Origin: Methanoculleus sp. UBA374
GTDB lineage: Archaea > Halobacteriota > Methanomicrobia > Methanomicrobiales > Methanoculleaceae
Length of the DNA stretch: 64,000 nucleotides
NCBI GenBank assembly: GCA_002508705.1
Contig: DAYL01000009.1
Location: 1 to 64,000, forward strand
Direction of reading: 5' to 3'
How positions within the stretch are numbered: the first letter of the stretch is position 1; each line of letters begins with the position of its first letter. The notes under the pieces were generated by a model. It was given only the letters and a program-made list of their open reading frames with translations, was not told the origin of the DNA and made no database searches. Made by a program: the position numbers and the translations under genes. Positions 52,743 through 62,424 of the stretch are shown here, one piece after another.

Positions 52743-53932
52743 GGTTCGAGCACGCCTCGCTCGCTGAAGAGGCGGCGCGCAGTCGCCTCGACGGTGCCGG
52801 CGACCTCCCGGAACGGGACTCCGAGGTCCCGTGCGCACGCCGCCGCCTGTTCGTACTCCGCCTTTAAGGAGGTGATCTTTCCCCCCGACCAGCCGCACTT
52901 CACGTCAATCGTCCATTCCCGGCCGCGGAGGGTCACCGTGACGGGTTCGACCGTCCGTTCGGCGACGGCCCGGTGGACCATCGGCAGGCACCGTATTCCG
53001 AGCGTCCCGAGCTCCGCGGCCATCACCCCCACAAGGCGGTTGGTCGCGTCCGGGTGGCAGACGACGCGGACGAGGTGGCCGCTCCGTCCCTTCTTCATCA
53101 TCGCGGGGACGGCGCTTGCGTCCCGTGCCCCCTCCTCCATCAGACGGCCGAGGGTATAGGCAAGGGCTTCCCCGGTGACGTCGTCTACGTTCGTCTCGAG
53201 GATATCGACCCGGTCGCCGGTGCCGGGCTCACCCGTCGAAACGAGCATCGAGCGGAGGACATTGGGTCTTCCCGGCGGGTTCCTGCTCCCGGCCCCGTAG
53301 CCGACCGCACGGATGCCCACCGGACCGAGGTCCTCCGGTCGAACCGTCGAGAACTCGGCGAGGAGGGCGGCGCCCGTCGGGGTGCAGAGTTCCCGCTCCT
53401 CCTCGCCGGAAACGGTCGATAGATCCGATCCGGCAAAGACCGCCACGGTTGCCGGGGCGGGGATGGGGAAGGTTCCGTGTGAACCGACCGCAAACCCCCG
53501 GCCGAGGGCGACCGGAAGGACGGCGACCCTGTCGGGGGCGAGAGAGTAAAGGGCGGTGCAGGCCCCCACCACATCGGCAACGGCATCGTCCGCCCCGACC
53601 TCGTGGAAGTGCGCCCCCGGTCCGTGAACGCTCTCCTCGGCCCGATGAATCCGGAGAAAGACCCGCCGGGCCATCTCCCGTGCCGGGGCGGGAGCGTCGC
53701 TCCCGGCAACCCGGTCGAGCACCTCGTCAAGAGTGCGATGATCGACCGGTGCATGCGCTCTCACCAGGACCGCACGGATCCCTGAACGGTCTACCCGCTC
53801 TATTGTCGGTTCACCGACGACGGAGCGCATGGCTGCCCGAACAAGCCCTTCATCGGCTCCCAGATCGAGGAGAGAGCCGATGATCATGTCGCCCGCGGCT
53901 CCGTTGAACGGGTCGAAGAGAAGTGTGTTCAT
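52739..53932 (-). CDS. larC: Nickel-pincer cofactor biosynthesis protein LarC
   Basis: A 397-residue LarC (DUF111) protein, the nickel-inserting cyclometallase that finishes the nickel-pincer nucleotide of lactate racemase. LLFDPFNGAAGDMIIGSLLD opens the protein, HFHEVGADDAVADVVG is the conserved middle, and FSTVRPEDLGPVGIRAVGYG and ETNVDDVTGEALAYTLGRLM follow. Here it is one continuous frame, unlike lactobacilli where a frameshift joins two parts. No larA, larB or larE is visible nearby. GGAGATGC lies before ATG 53932. It is coupled to radB downstream. Confidence 0.88.
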   Translation of the reverse strand: MNTLLFDPFNGAAGDMIIGSLLDLGADEGLVRAAMRSVVGEPTIERVDRSGIRAVLVRAHAPVDHRTLDEVLDRVAGSDAPAPAREMARRVFLRIHRAEESVHGPGAHFHEVGADDAVADVVGACTALYSLAPDRVAVLPVALGRGFAVGSHGTFPIPAPATVAVFAGSDLSTVSGEEERELCTPTGAALLAEFSTVRPEDLGPVGIRAVGYGAGSRNPPGRPNVLRSMLVSTGEPGTGDRVDILETNVDDVTGEALAYTLGRLMEEGARDASAVPAMMKKGRSGHLVRVVCHPDATNRLVGVMAAELGTLGIRCLPMVHRAVAERTVEPVTVTLRGREWTIDVKCGWSGGKITSLKAEYEQAAACARDLGVPFREVAGTVEATARRLFSERGVLEP

Positions 53933-53978
53933 GCATCTCCAGTACTTATAAATCCCCGAAATATAAGAACTAGAGGTA

Positions 53979-56396
53979 ATGCCAGAGATATACTTGAAAG
54001 TAGATAGCGCTTATCCGGAGGATCAGGGGGCGGGCAAGGCACGGCTTGACCCTGATACCATGCTGCAGCTTCGGCTCAGTCCCGGAGACCTCGTCGCCAT
54101 CGAGGGGAAGCGTCGCACCGTGGCCAAGGTCTGGCGTGCCATGGTGAACGACTGGCACCAGGGTAAGGTGCGAATCGATAATTTCACCCGGCTCAACACC
54201 GGGGCCAGCATCGGGGACCGGGTGAAGATAAAGACGCTGGACGAGGAGGTCGAGGCGAAACGGGTGGTGCTCGCGCCTCCCGAAGACCTCCCCAAGCAAC
54301 TCCCCATCAACTACAGCAGTGTCGTCAACAAACTGATCGATTTTCCCATCGTGAAGAACGATTCCGTGCCGATCCAGGCGGGGCTCCCGTTCATGCAGCC
54401 CCAGCTCGTTGCATTCAAGGCAGTGGTGGTCGAGCCGGAGAATGCCGTGATCATCACCAAGAACACGAAGATCGAGTTCTCCGAGAAACCGGCCGCCGGG
54501 TTCGAGGGCGTCAAAAGGATCAGTTACGAGGACATCGGCGGCCTGAAGGGCGAACTGCAGCGTGTCCGCGAGACGATCGAACTGCCCATGCGGCATCCCG
54601 AGATCTTCCGGAAACTCGGTATCGAGCCCCCGAAGGGGGTTCTCCTCTACGGCCCGCCGGGAACGGGTAAGACCCTCATTGCAAAGGCGGTCGCGAGCGA
54701 GAGCGGAGCACACTTCATATCGATCGCGGGACCGGAGGTAATCTCGAAGTATTACGGCGAGAGCGAGCAGCGGCTCCGGGAGGTCTTCGAGGACGCCCGG
54801 CAGCATGCACCCGCCATCATCTTCATCGACGAACTCGACTCCATCGCCCCCCGGCGCGAGGAGGTGACCGGAGAGGTCGAGCGGCGCGTGGTGGCCCAGC
54901 TCCTCACGATGATGGACGGGCTCGAGGAGCGGGGGCAGGTCGTGGTGATCGGGGCCACGAACCGGCTCGACGCCATCGACCCCGCCCTCCGTCGTCCCGG
55001 ACGGTTCGATCGGGAGATCGAGATCGGGGTCCCGTCGGAGGACGACCGGGTCCAGGTTCTCCACATTCACACCCGCGGCATGCCGCTTGCGGATAACGTC
55101 GACATCAACCTCATCGCCCAGCAGACCCACGGGTTTGTCGGAGCGGATCTCGCCGCCCTCGCCCGGGAGGCGGCGATCAAGGCGCTGCGGCGCTATCTCC
55201 CCGAGATCGACCTGGAGGCCGAGGAGATCCCGCCGGAGATCCTCGAGAAGATGGAGGTCCAGGGCAAGGACTTCCGCGACGCCCTCCGCGACGTAGGCCC
55301 GAGCGCCATGCGGGAGATCCTCCTTGAGGTGCCCCACACCACCTGGGAAGACATAGGCGGCCTTGATGAGGCAAAACAGGACATCCGCGAGGCGGTGGAG
55401 TATCCGCTCACCCGTCGGGAGCGGTTCGAGGACCTGGGTATCGAGCCCCCGAAAGGAGTTCTCCTCTACGGCCCTCCGGGAACCGGAAAGACGCTCATTG
55501 CAAAGGCGGTCGCAAGCGAGAGCGGAGCGAACTTTGTGCCGGTCAAGGGCCCTCAGCTCCTCTCGAAGTGGGTCGGGGAGAGCGAGCGGGCGGTCCGTGA
55601 GGTCTTCAAGAAGGCCCGGCAGGTGGCGCCGTCCATCATCTTCTTCGACGAACTGGACGCTCTTGCCACCGCCCGCGGCGGCGGCACCGAGTCGCACGTG
55701 ATCGAGAGTGTCTTAAACCAGATCCTCACCGAGATCGACGGCCTTGAAGAACTCCGGGGCGTGGTGGTGATGGGCGCGACGAACCGGCCGGACATGGTCG
55801 ATCCGGCGCTGCTGCGGGCCGGGAGGTTCGACCGGCTCGTCTACATCGGCGAGCCCGGCCGGGAAGACCGGGAGAAGATCCTCGCGATCCACACCCGTTA
55901 CATGCCGATCGAGGGCTCGGCAATCGAAAACCTGGTGGAGATGACGGAGGGGCTTTCGGAGAACGGGATCGAAGACCTGATTCTCGCCATCGGGGCCAAC
56001 CGCCGGGTGGGCGTCGAGGACGTGAGGGCCAAACGCACCGCGATGGAGGCGAGCGAGGGTGAGGAACTCCGGCGCTCCCTCCGGCGGAGAAAGATCGTCG
56101 ACCTCCTCGCCCAGCAGGGCGTGACCCTCGACGATCCCGTACGAGACCGGCTTATCCGGCAGATAGCGGTCGATACCGAGGGGTTCGTCGGCTCGGACCT
56201 CGAAGCGCTCGCCCGGGAGGCGGCCATGCTTGCCATGCGGGAAGACGCCGCCCTCGTGAACCAGTCGCACTTCGAGAAGGCACGGGAGAAGGTACACGCG
56301 ACGATGAACGAGCGGCTGCGGCAGTACTACGGGAAGGTGCAGCAGCATTTCAAGGGCGGGCTGCCGAAGGAGATCCAGCCGCTGGAATACCAGTAA
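53979..56396 (+). CDS. CDC48/VAT-type AAA ATPase
   Basis: An 805-residue double AAA+ unfoldase, the archaeal counterpart of p97/VAT, which feeds proteins to the proteasome. Order: N-domain (~1-185, double-psi barrel [20 protein letters not shown] plus beta clam), D1 (~190-450) and D2 (~460-740). Both Walker A motifs read [20 protein letters not shown]; the Walker B motifs are [11 protein letters not shown] and [11 protein letters not shown], and both arginine-finger regions are preceded by GATNR. The C-terminal region ends [15 protein letters not shown] lies just before ATG 53979. A broken copy of its 3' end lies at 61781-62151. Confidence 0.94.
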   Translation: MPEIYLKVDSAYPEDQGAGKARLDPDTMLQLRLSPGDLVAIEGKRRTVAKVWRAMVNDWHQGKVRIDNFTRLNTGASIGDRVKIKTLDEEVEAKRVVLAPPEDLPKQLPINYSSVVNKLIDFPIVKNDSVPIQAGLPFMQPQLVAFKAVVVEPENAVIITKNTKIEFSEKPAAGFEGVKRISYEDIGGLKGELQRVRETIELPMRHPEIFRKLGIEPPKGVLLYGPPGTGKTLIAKAVASESGAHFISIAGPEVISKYYGESEQRLREVFEDARQHAPAIIFIDELDSIAPRREEVTGEVERRVVAQLLTMMDGLEERGQVVVIGATNRLDAIDPALRRPGRFDREIEIGVPSEDDRVQVLHIHTRGMPLADNVDINLIAQQTHGFVGADLAALAREAAIKALRRYLPEIDLEAEEIPPEILEKMEVQGKDFRDALRDVGPSAMREILLEVPHTTWEDIGGLDEAKQDIREAVEYPLTRRERFEDLGIEPPKGVLLYGPPGTGKTLIAKAVASESGANFVPVKGPQLLSKWVGESERAVREVFKKARQVAPSIIFFDELDALATARGGGTESHVIESVLNQILTEIDGLEELRGVVVMGATNRPDMVDPALLRAGRFDRLVYIGEPGREDREKILAIHTRYMPIEGSAIENLVEMTEGLSENGIEDLILAIGANRRVGVEDVRAKRTAMEASEGEELRRSLRRRKIVDLLAQQGVTLDDPVRDRLIRQIAVDTEGFVGSDLEALAREAAMLAMREDAALVNQSHFEKAREKVHATMNERLRQYYGKVQQHFKGGLPKEIQPLEYQ

Positions 56397-56428
56397 GCGG
56401 AATACCGGGGCTATTCTCCGAAGACCTC

Positions 56429-56434
56429 TTTTTT
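56429..56434 (+). terminator. T run after CDC48
   Basis: Six T bases 33 bases past the CDC48 stop on the same strand, a probable transcript end. Confidence 0.4.
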
Positions 56435-56621
56435 ACAGTTATTCGCCCCACCCGGGGTGCCCCTGCCGGCCCCTGTATGTTGAGGGGATCTGCACGAAGA
56501 ACAGCGCTCGCGCCGTCGGCTGCTGCAAACGCCTGGGCGGGTGAGACAGCCCGTGATTGAACGTGCTGCCAGTGTGCAGGAGTCACCGGGGATTCTTATG
56601 ACTTCCTCAACCGAAGGCAAC

Positions 56622-57170
56622 CTATCCGCTGTCGCCCTCTCCGATACGCTCCCGCACCCGCGCATCGAGCGCCGCATCCTCGAACGTGAGATCGGCAACG
56701 ATCCGCTGCATCTTACCCGAAAGCCTCCACATGTAGCGCCGTCTCGTCTCCTCACGGGTGTTCCGGGAAGAGGAGCAGGAAGATCCGTGGAGAAGAAAGA
56801 GATAGAATCCGCCCCCGGGTCGCCCCCCGACTCATGACGGGTGATTGAGCGATGAGACATCCGCGACGATCCGCTGCATCGAACCCATAGCGGTGCAGCA
56901 GCTTCGCGGGGACGGCAGCACTCCTCCGGGCATGCGCCTGCTTGAATGCGTCGTAGTCGGCACTCCATCCGAGAAGACCCTGCCGTCCGGAAGCGTCCGC
57001 TCGATGTCGTGGCCGAGCGCTGCAATTCGCAGGGCGTCGTCGGCATCGGGGCATAAGAAGAGCAGCCACCGGAGCGTGTCTTCTGCATGCGCCGGATCTT
57101 CGGGCAGGTGCGACCCCCTGACCGCCGCCCGGATGCATGCGAAGGCAGAGTCGCGTCTTCTATCCGGCAC
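56622..57170 (-). pseudogene. Degraded HD-like/DUF4202-like hydrolase
   Basis: Three frames on the minus strand join into one protein. The first (from GTG 57170) reads FACIRAAVRGSHLPEDPAHA, DTLRWLLFLCPDADD and LRIAALGHDIERTLPDGRV. The second gives DYDAFKQAHARRSAAV and AKLLHRYGFDAADRR. The third gives ITRHESGGDPGADSISFFST, and after a further shift YMWRLSGKMQRIVADLTFED ends at TAG 56622-56624 after RIGEGDSG. The His/Asp pair in LGHDIER, the early His and a late Asp fit an HD-type metal site. Several independent frameshifts mark it as dead. It overlaps the end of the preceding transferase gene by 11 bases, so it was part of the inositol operon. Confidence 0.65.
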
Positions 57171-58492
57171 GATGCAGCACCACCACCCTGCGGATGTTCT
57201 CGGCGTTCATCAGCAACGCGAGGACGGCAAGGACGACAAGGGGTTGTGCCGCCAGGGCGCCGATGAGGATGATGAAGATCCGCACGTCGCGTCCAATCCG
57301 CAGGAACCTGCGCCTGCCGGCCGATGCATTCCCCTGCATCAGGCCGTCGTAGCGATCGGCGGTGTAACTGTTCAGGAACGTTCCGATCAGCGCCAGAAAC
57401 CCCACGGAAAGGGCTGCAAGGGGCTCGCCGGCAGCAAAGACCGTATAGGTGAGACCGAAGATGATGAAACCGTCCGCATACCGGTCGAGGACCGAGTCGA
57501 ACCAGCCCCCGAACGCCGTGCCCCCATAGGTCAGGCGAGCCACTTCGCCGTCACACCCGTCGATTATCGAGGAGAACTCTGCAAGGATGCCGCCTGCAAC
57601 AAGGGCGGCATACCCCCCCGCCATGAAGAACGCCGCGGCAAGGAGGGCGAGAGCAAACGTGAATATCGAGATCTGGTTAGGGGTGATTCCGGTGGCGACC
57701 AGGCGCTTTGAGATTCTGGTCGAGATCGGCCGGTTCAGGTGTCGAGAAACCGGGCCGTCATTCGGTTTCTTCAGGCGATCCAGCATCTCCCGCTCTGCCT
57801 TGAGGTAAGCATCGGCATCATCGACATCGATCCAGAAATCTCCGTTGATGCCGAACGTCTTTGCCCTGCCCATCCCGGCAAGCACTCGAATCCCCCCGGA
57901 GAGCGAAGAGTCCCCTCGCCTGATGCTCTCCTCGAGGGCGTCGAAGAGGGCGTGCGAGCAGAGGAAGATCCCGGTATCGTACGCGGTATACCGCAAAAGA
58001 CCCTTGCCGATATCGATGATTCGGCCGTCGTTCGCCAGCACCCTGGTCACGTCGCCCGGATCGACGAGACGATTGGATTCGGGGTGCGGATCGACCGCCA
58101 GCACGACTTCGCCGTCGGCGACCGGCCTCTGTTGCAGACCTTGAAGGATCGATTCGCTGAAGAGATGATCCCCCATCAGGAGAAAAAATCGGCCGGGGGG
58201 AATTTTTTTTTGCTTTCAGCACCGAGAGCCCGTTTCCGGCCTCCCATTCGCCGTTGAAGATGTGATGGATCGTTACGTCTCTCCTCGCGGCGAGGGTGTC
58301 GAGAAACTCACGGACCCTGTCGCCCTGGTATCCGGTGACGACGTAAAAGTCCGTCGCGCCTGCGCCCCGTGCGGTCATGATCACCCGCTCGATAAGCGGA
58401 AGGCCGAGGAGGGGTATGAGGGGTTTGGGGCTGCCCCTCTCCGCGATCCTGCTGCCGGCACCGGCGGCGATGATCAGGCACGCAGGCGTCAC
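57160..58492 (-). pseudogene. Inositol-phosphate cytidylyltransferase/CDP-alcohol transferase fusion, split by one base
   Basis: A bifunctional gene of ~443 codons interrupted once. The N-terminal part (from GTG 58492) is a nucleotidyltransferase: ACLIIAAGAGSRIAERGSPK, PLIPLLGLPLIERVI and a dinucleotide fold up to NGLSVLKAKK. A run of nine A (complement of 58203-58211) shifts the frame; with eight A it continues KIPPGRFFLLMGDHLFSESI. The C-terminal part is a CDP-alcohol phosphotransferase with IIDGCDGEVARLTYGG, then GGWFDSVLDRYAD, and several membrane helices. The fusion matches IPCT/DIPPS enzymes that make di-myo-inositol-phosphate. It begins inside the INO1 stop codon (GTGA). Sequencing error in the A run is possible, so the gene may be intact. 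Confidence 0.72.
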
Positions 58493-59592
58493 GACTCTCG
58501 TGCTCCACGGATAAACTCCTCGGTCCGCTGATACGCTTCGTCGTCCGGCACCTGGAGCGGCGGATGCTTCATGAAATACGCCGACGGCGAATAGAGAACG
58601 CCCCCGATGCCCCGGTCGAGCGCGAGTTTGCAGCACCGTATGGCATCGATGGCCACTCCCGCAGAGTTCGGGGAGTCTTCCACCGAAAGTCGCATCTCAA
58701 GATGCATGGGCACATCACCGAAGAGTTTTCCCTCCATCCGAAGGAAACAGACCTTGTTGTCTTTCTGCCAGCAGACGTAATCGCTCGGCCCGATGTGGAT
58801 ATCGTCCTCGTCGAGCCGTTTGGCCAGCACGGATTGCACCGCCTCGGTCTTCGATTCGCGCTTCGATTCCAGTCGGTTCCGGTTCAGCATGTTGAGAAAA
58901 TCGGTATTTCCTCCAGTATTGAGCTGATATGTTCTTTCAAGCCGAACGCCCCGTTTCCGGAAGAGATCGGCGAGTACCCGGTGCACGATGGTCGCACCGA
59001 TCTGGGCCTTGATATCGTCTCCGATGATCGGGATGCCTTTTGCTCCGAACCTCTCTGCCCATGCCGGGTTGCTTGCGATGAAAACCGGCATATTGTTGAC
59101 GAAACCGATACCTGCCTCCAGGGCGCAGTCGGCATAGAACTTCACGGCCTCTTCGGAGCCGACCGGGAGGTAATTTACCAGGATTTCGGCTCCCGAATCT
59201 TCAAGGTCCCGGACAATCTCCTCTTTCGTGGCCTCGGTCTCGTCGGCGATGACAAACCTGCACGCTTCCTTGTAACCCCGCATATGGTCGGAGAAACCGT
59301 CAAGGACCTTCCCCATCTTCACGGGTACGTTCTTGCGGAGGACGGCATCGCAGAAGGTTGTCGTACAGTTCGGGGGAGCGAATATCGCCTCCGACAGATC
59401 TCTTCCAACCTTGCGCCTGTCGATGTCGAAGGCAGCGACGACATCGATATCGGTCGGGCGATAGCCCCCGACTTCCCAATGCATCAGCCCGACGGCATCG
59501 CCACTCTGCTTTCCTTTATAGTACTCGATGCCCTGGATGAGTGAACTCGCGCAGTTCCCGACGCCGACGATTGCAATCCTGATCTTCCTCAC
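58489..59592 (-). CDS. Myo-inositol-1-phosphate synthase (archaeal type)
   Basis: A 367-residue NAD-dependent enzyme turning glucose-6-phosphate into inositol-1-phosphate. The Rossmann motif IRIAIVGVGNCASSLIQGIE starts the protein; AAFDIDRRKVGRDLSEAIF, VNYLPVGSEEAVKFYA, GIPIIGDDIKAQIGATIVH and NTGGNTDFLNMLNRNRLESK are conserved INO1 segments. GTG 59592 is preferred over GTG 59607: GGGGGT lies about eight bases upstream and the TATA boxes at 59616-59640 would otherwise be too near. First gene of the inositol operon; the transferase gene starts in its stop codon. Confidence 0.86.
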   Translation of the reverse strand: MRKIRIAIVGVGNCASSLIQGIEYYKGKQSGDAVGLMHWEVGGYRPTDIDVVAAFDIDRRKVGRDLSEAIFAPPNCTTTFCDAVLRKNVPVKMGKVLDGFSDHMRGYKEACRFVIADETEATKEEIVRDLEDSGAEILVNYLPVGSEEAVKFYADCALEAGIGFVNNMPVFIASNPAWAERFGAKGIPIIGDDIKAQIGATIVHRVLADLFRKRGVRLERTYQLNTGGNTDFLNMLNRNRLESKRESKTEAVQSVLAKRLDEDDIHIGPSDYVCWQKDNKVCFLRMEGKLFGDVPMHLEMRLSVEDSPNSAGVAIDAIRCCKLALDRGIGGVLYSPSAYFMKHPPLQVPDDEAYQRTEEFIRGARES

Positions 59593-59608
59593 ATGTGATA
59601 CCCCCACA

Positions 59609-59640
59609 TTTTCCGTATAATATATTTTCCGTACAATATA
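59609..59640 (-). promoter_or_regulatory. Tandem 16-bp repeat forming the INO1 promoter
   Basis: Two adjacent copies of TTTTCCGTAYAATATA (59609-59624 and 59625-59640). In INO1 orientation each reads as a TATA box followed by TACGGAAAA. The nearer box is about 25 bases from GTG 59592, giving a leaderless or nearly leaderless transcript; the second could give a start near 59607. Confidence 0.6.
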
Positions 59641-59906
59641 TACCCGTAAATATCAACCTTATGCCTATAGTAAATACAGAGTCCCGCAGGCAAGACTACT
59701 CTACCCGGCAGACGCGGCGGCCGGATTTCGTTGTTACAGGGTTTACGTCCGGAGACGAGGGCACCGGGCAGGGCAGCTCCACCCGCATACCTGCAGATGC
59801 CAGGGCGAAGGGGGATGATATGGAACGGTGAGACCGCACTGCGCCGGCGATGCAAACCGGCCGGAAGCACCGGAAAAACGGTAGTGGGAAGTACGGCTTC
59901 CCGGGG

Positions 59907-61388
59907 TTAGATCATCAATGGGCCTTTCGTCACCGAATACTCGTAATGCTGGTGGCGCTGGCCGGAACCCCTGCCGAAGTAGTGCCACTTCGGGAAGTTG
60001 AAATCCGCGGTGATCGAACGGGGCATCAGGAGAACTGTCTTGAGAAATGCCTCGAGATCGGGAACGTTATAGATGTTCATCTCATGGCCCGCCGTATCCA
60101 TCCAGTCGATCACCTCTTTTAACCGCTCCCTCTCCCACCGGACCGAGAAACGCGTGATTCCCCAGGAGCAGAACCTATCGAGCTCGTCTGCGACCGTCCC
60201 GGGGTCGAGGGGAATCAGATGGGTGAGATGATCGACGGGGCACTGGAAGATTGCCGACGGGTGCGCCCGGTGCAGGACTGCAAACCCGTCCTCCCCGAGC
60301 AGATCGGCGTTTCCGTTGAACCAGAGGCGGGCATCCTCAAAAGCATGGATCTTAACGAGGTCGAGCGCCTGGTCTACCAGCGCCCCGTCTTCTTTGAAGT
60401 CGAGCTTGACCGATTTGCCGTGAGCGCGGATTGGTTCGAGCACGTCGCGCAGGTAAACGAGTTCTTCCTCTTCGTCGAGGGGCGTTTCGGCGAATGAGTC
60501 GTGTCTGAGAATGATATCGTCGCCGTCGGGGTCCATCCTGACATCGAGTTCCGCCCACCGGACGTTGGAAGCCAGAAACTGGCGCAGGTTATACTCGTCG
60601 TTGACACCGTGCCAGACGAACTGGATATGGCGGGGAAGCGCACGTTCCGGGATCAGGTCGGTCAGGTCGTAGCGTCTCCCACTCACCGACCCTGCAGGCA
60701 GCACTCTCCTCGCGGATTCGAAGATCGTGTCCGCATGGAGGAGCAGGATCTCCTGCCCCGGGTCCCGGCGTGCGATCGCATCCAGGTTGTCGGGCTCATT
60801 GTCGACGACGGCGAAGACATGATACCCGATATTCCGGAAGAAGTCGACACCCGCCGCCTTGCAGTTTGTGACCTGCTGCTCCCAGCCGTACGGGTTCATG
60901 TGGAGAAGATCGCTTCTGAACCGGGTTTTGTACTCCCTGCCGAGAGCATTAAGCGAGCAGAGTGTGTCGTCTCTGATATCCTCAGGGCGCCCGGTATTGA
61001 GACCTACAAAGGTGTCTGGCTGAAGCTGGAACCAGCGAATAACCTCCATAACCCCGGTGAACGGCTGGTGTGATCCCAGGATTGCATCCGACGACCAGCG
61101 GTTGGCACGATACCAGGCAAGGATGGAATCATGATGTTTTTTCGGGATCTGCAGCATTTCAAGGAGTGTTTCGATCTGGTTTTCGTGGACCGTGATGCCG
61201 TCCAGCGTGAGCGACGAGAAAAAATCCGTCGCGTGGTGAGTGTCGTAGGACTTGAGGACTTGCAGGATCATGAAGCGCATATCGAGGATGGTTCCGTCGA
61301 TATCGAAGAGGATCATAAGGTTTTCGTGAGGATGCCTGCGCCGTGTCTGCTCGTAATGCAAGGCAAGTTTCTTCATCCAATTTGTCAT
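59907..61388 (-). CDS. HAD hydrolase fused to a FAM151/menorin-like domain
   Basis: A 493-residue two-domain protein. Residues ~1-235 form a HAD phosphatase: LMILFDIDGTILDMRF (catalytic DxDGT), GLNTGRPEDIRDD and HVFAVVDNEPDNLDAI with the late Asp pair. Residues ~245-490 resemble the FAM151/menorin domain, a GDPD-like barrel: QFVWHGVNDEYNLRQFLASN, WAELDVRMDPDGDDIILRHD, KSVKLDFKEDGALVDQALDL and ADLLGEDGFAVLHRA. The pairing suggests phosphoester chemistry on one substrate at two sites (inference). ATG 61388 follows GGAGAAGA. It lies next to the inositol operon on the same strand but has its own AT-rich upstream region. Confidence 0.78.
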   Translation of the reverse strand: MTNWMKKLALHYEQTRRRHPHENLMILFDIDGTILDMRFMILQVLKSYDTHHATDFFSSLTLDGITVHENQIETLLEMLQIPKKHHDSILAWYRANRWSSDAILGSHQPFTGVMEVIRWFQLQPDTFVGLNTGRPEDIRDDTLCSLNALGREYKTRFRSDLLHMNPYGWEQQVTNCKAAGVDFFRNIGYHVFAVVDNEPDNLDAIARRDPGQEILLLHADTIFESARRVLPAGSVSGRRYDLTDLIPERALPRHIQFVWHGVNDEYNLRQFLASNVRWAELDVRMDPDGDDIILRHDSFAETPLDEEEELVYLRDVLEPIRAHGKSVKLDFKEDGALVDQALDLVKIHAFEDARLWFNGNADLLGEDGFAVLHRAHPSAIFQCPVDHLTHLIPLDPGTVADELDRFCSWGITRFSVRWERERLKEVIDWMDTAGHEMNIYNVPDLEAFLKTVLLMPRSITADFNFPKWHYFGRGSGQRHQHYEYSVTKGPLMI

Positions 61389-61780
61389 GGCTCTTCTCCG
61401 GGCGGGCTTTTATCCGGCCTGCCCGTCAATCCTTTGTATGCAGCGGAGACGTTGTCAGGCCTCCGATGGCCGGGAAAAACCGAAATGTCGGTTTTTCCCA
61501 GAATCGCTCCATCTTATCCAGTATAGATCCGGATAATATTTATTATTTCTCTAATTATATTATTTAAATATATATAGATGACAGTATAAATGTGCTGCCG
61601 CAACGTTGTTTTCCCGATTCAAAATCTGGCAGAGCCCCCGCTTAAAAAAAGGATGGCCCTGGAAGGACATGGCATTCCCGTGTCAGGGCTCCCGGCCGGG
61701 TCTGGAAGCAGGCTGTATCTCCCGACCGGAGAGCATTTCATAACGAAAAGGTTTCGCAGACGGACGCATCACACCTGGGG
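61389..61780. other. Gene-free stretch with AT-rich promoter
   Basis: About 390 bases. Between about 61526 and 61575 lies a strongly AT-rich block (for example TATTTAAATATATATAG), possibly the promoter region of the minus-strand HAD gene. The remaining ~200 bases up to the AAA remnant hold no supported gene. Confidence 0.5.
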
Positions 61781-62151
61781 GTCGGCTCGGCAGGTTCGAC
61801 CGGCTCGTCCACATCGGAGAGCCGGACCCGGACAGCCGGGGAAAGAGATCGTCGACCTCCTCACCCGGCAGGACCTGACCCTTGACGACCCCTCACGGGA
61901 CCGGCTCATCAAGAAGGTTGGCGACCGATATCGAGGGGTTCGTCGGCTCGGACCTCGAAGCGCTCTGCCGGGAGGCGGCCATGCTCGTCATGCGGGAAGA
62001 TGCCGTCTTCGTGAACCAGTCGCACTTCGAGAAGGCACGGGAGAAGGTGCACGCGACGATGAACGAGCGGCTGCGGCAGTGTTACGGGAAGGTGCAGCAG
62101 CACTTCAAGGACAGGCTCCCGAAGGACGTCCAGCCGCTGGAATACCAATAA
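61781..62151 (+). pseudogene. Remnant of a CDC48/VAT C-terminus
   Basis: Three frames match the end of the CDC48 gene at 53979. The first reads GRFDRLVHIGEPDPDS, the second (after a deletion of roughly 70-80 residues) KEIVDLLTRQDLTLDDPSRD, and the third [20 protein letters not shown] through [16 protein letters not shown] and ends DVQPLEYQ at TAA 62151. Only the last ~90 codons are continuous. Similarity to the intact gene extends to the nucleotide level, so it is a partial duplication or the relic of a second paralogue. Confidence 0.82.
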
Positions 62152-62184
62152 AAAACTTTCCGAGGGATATCCCCCCGGAAAACC

Positions 62185-62192
62185 TTTTTTTT
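62185..62192 (+). terminator. T run after the AAA remnant
   Basis: Eight T bases about 35 bases past the remnant's stop codon, preceded by GGGATATCCCCCCGG, which contains the palindrome GGGATATCCC. Confidence 0.4.
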
Positions 62193-62424
62193 CACGGCGA
62201 TCCGTTCTCATTCGGAACAGCTATCCCTGTCCCACAGGATTTAAGGGAGTTTATGAGAATAACGGTGCCTACACTGTCGGCCGTTAGGAACATCATGTGA
62301 ATGAGGATGATTTATGGTGGGGCGCGTTCTGCCGACGTGCAGGGTTGCCCACGGTGGATTTATAGATTCCCTAGGAGGGGGTGAAGTCGATATGCATATG
62401 CAAGAGACTGTCCAAGTTGGTCGA

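Noticed and set aside
59595..59831. 78-codon frame before the HAD gene
   Set aside because: It begins inside the INO1 promoter repeats and its composition is not gene-like.
61590..62300. 236-codon frame across the CDC48 remnant
   Set aside because: Only a middle segment matches CDC48; the rest is out of frame, so it is a by-product of the frameshifted relic.
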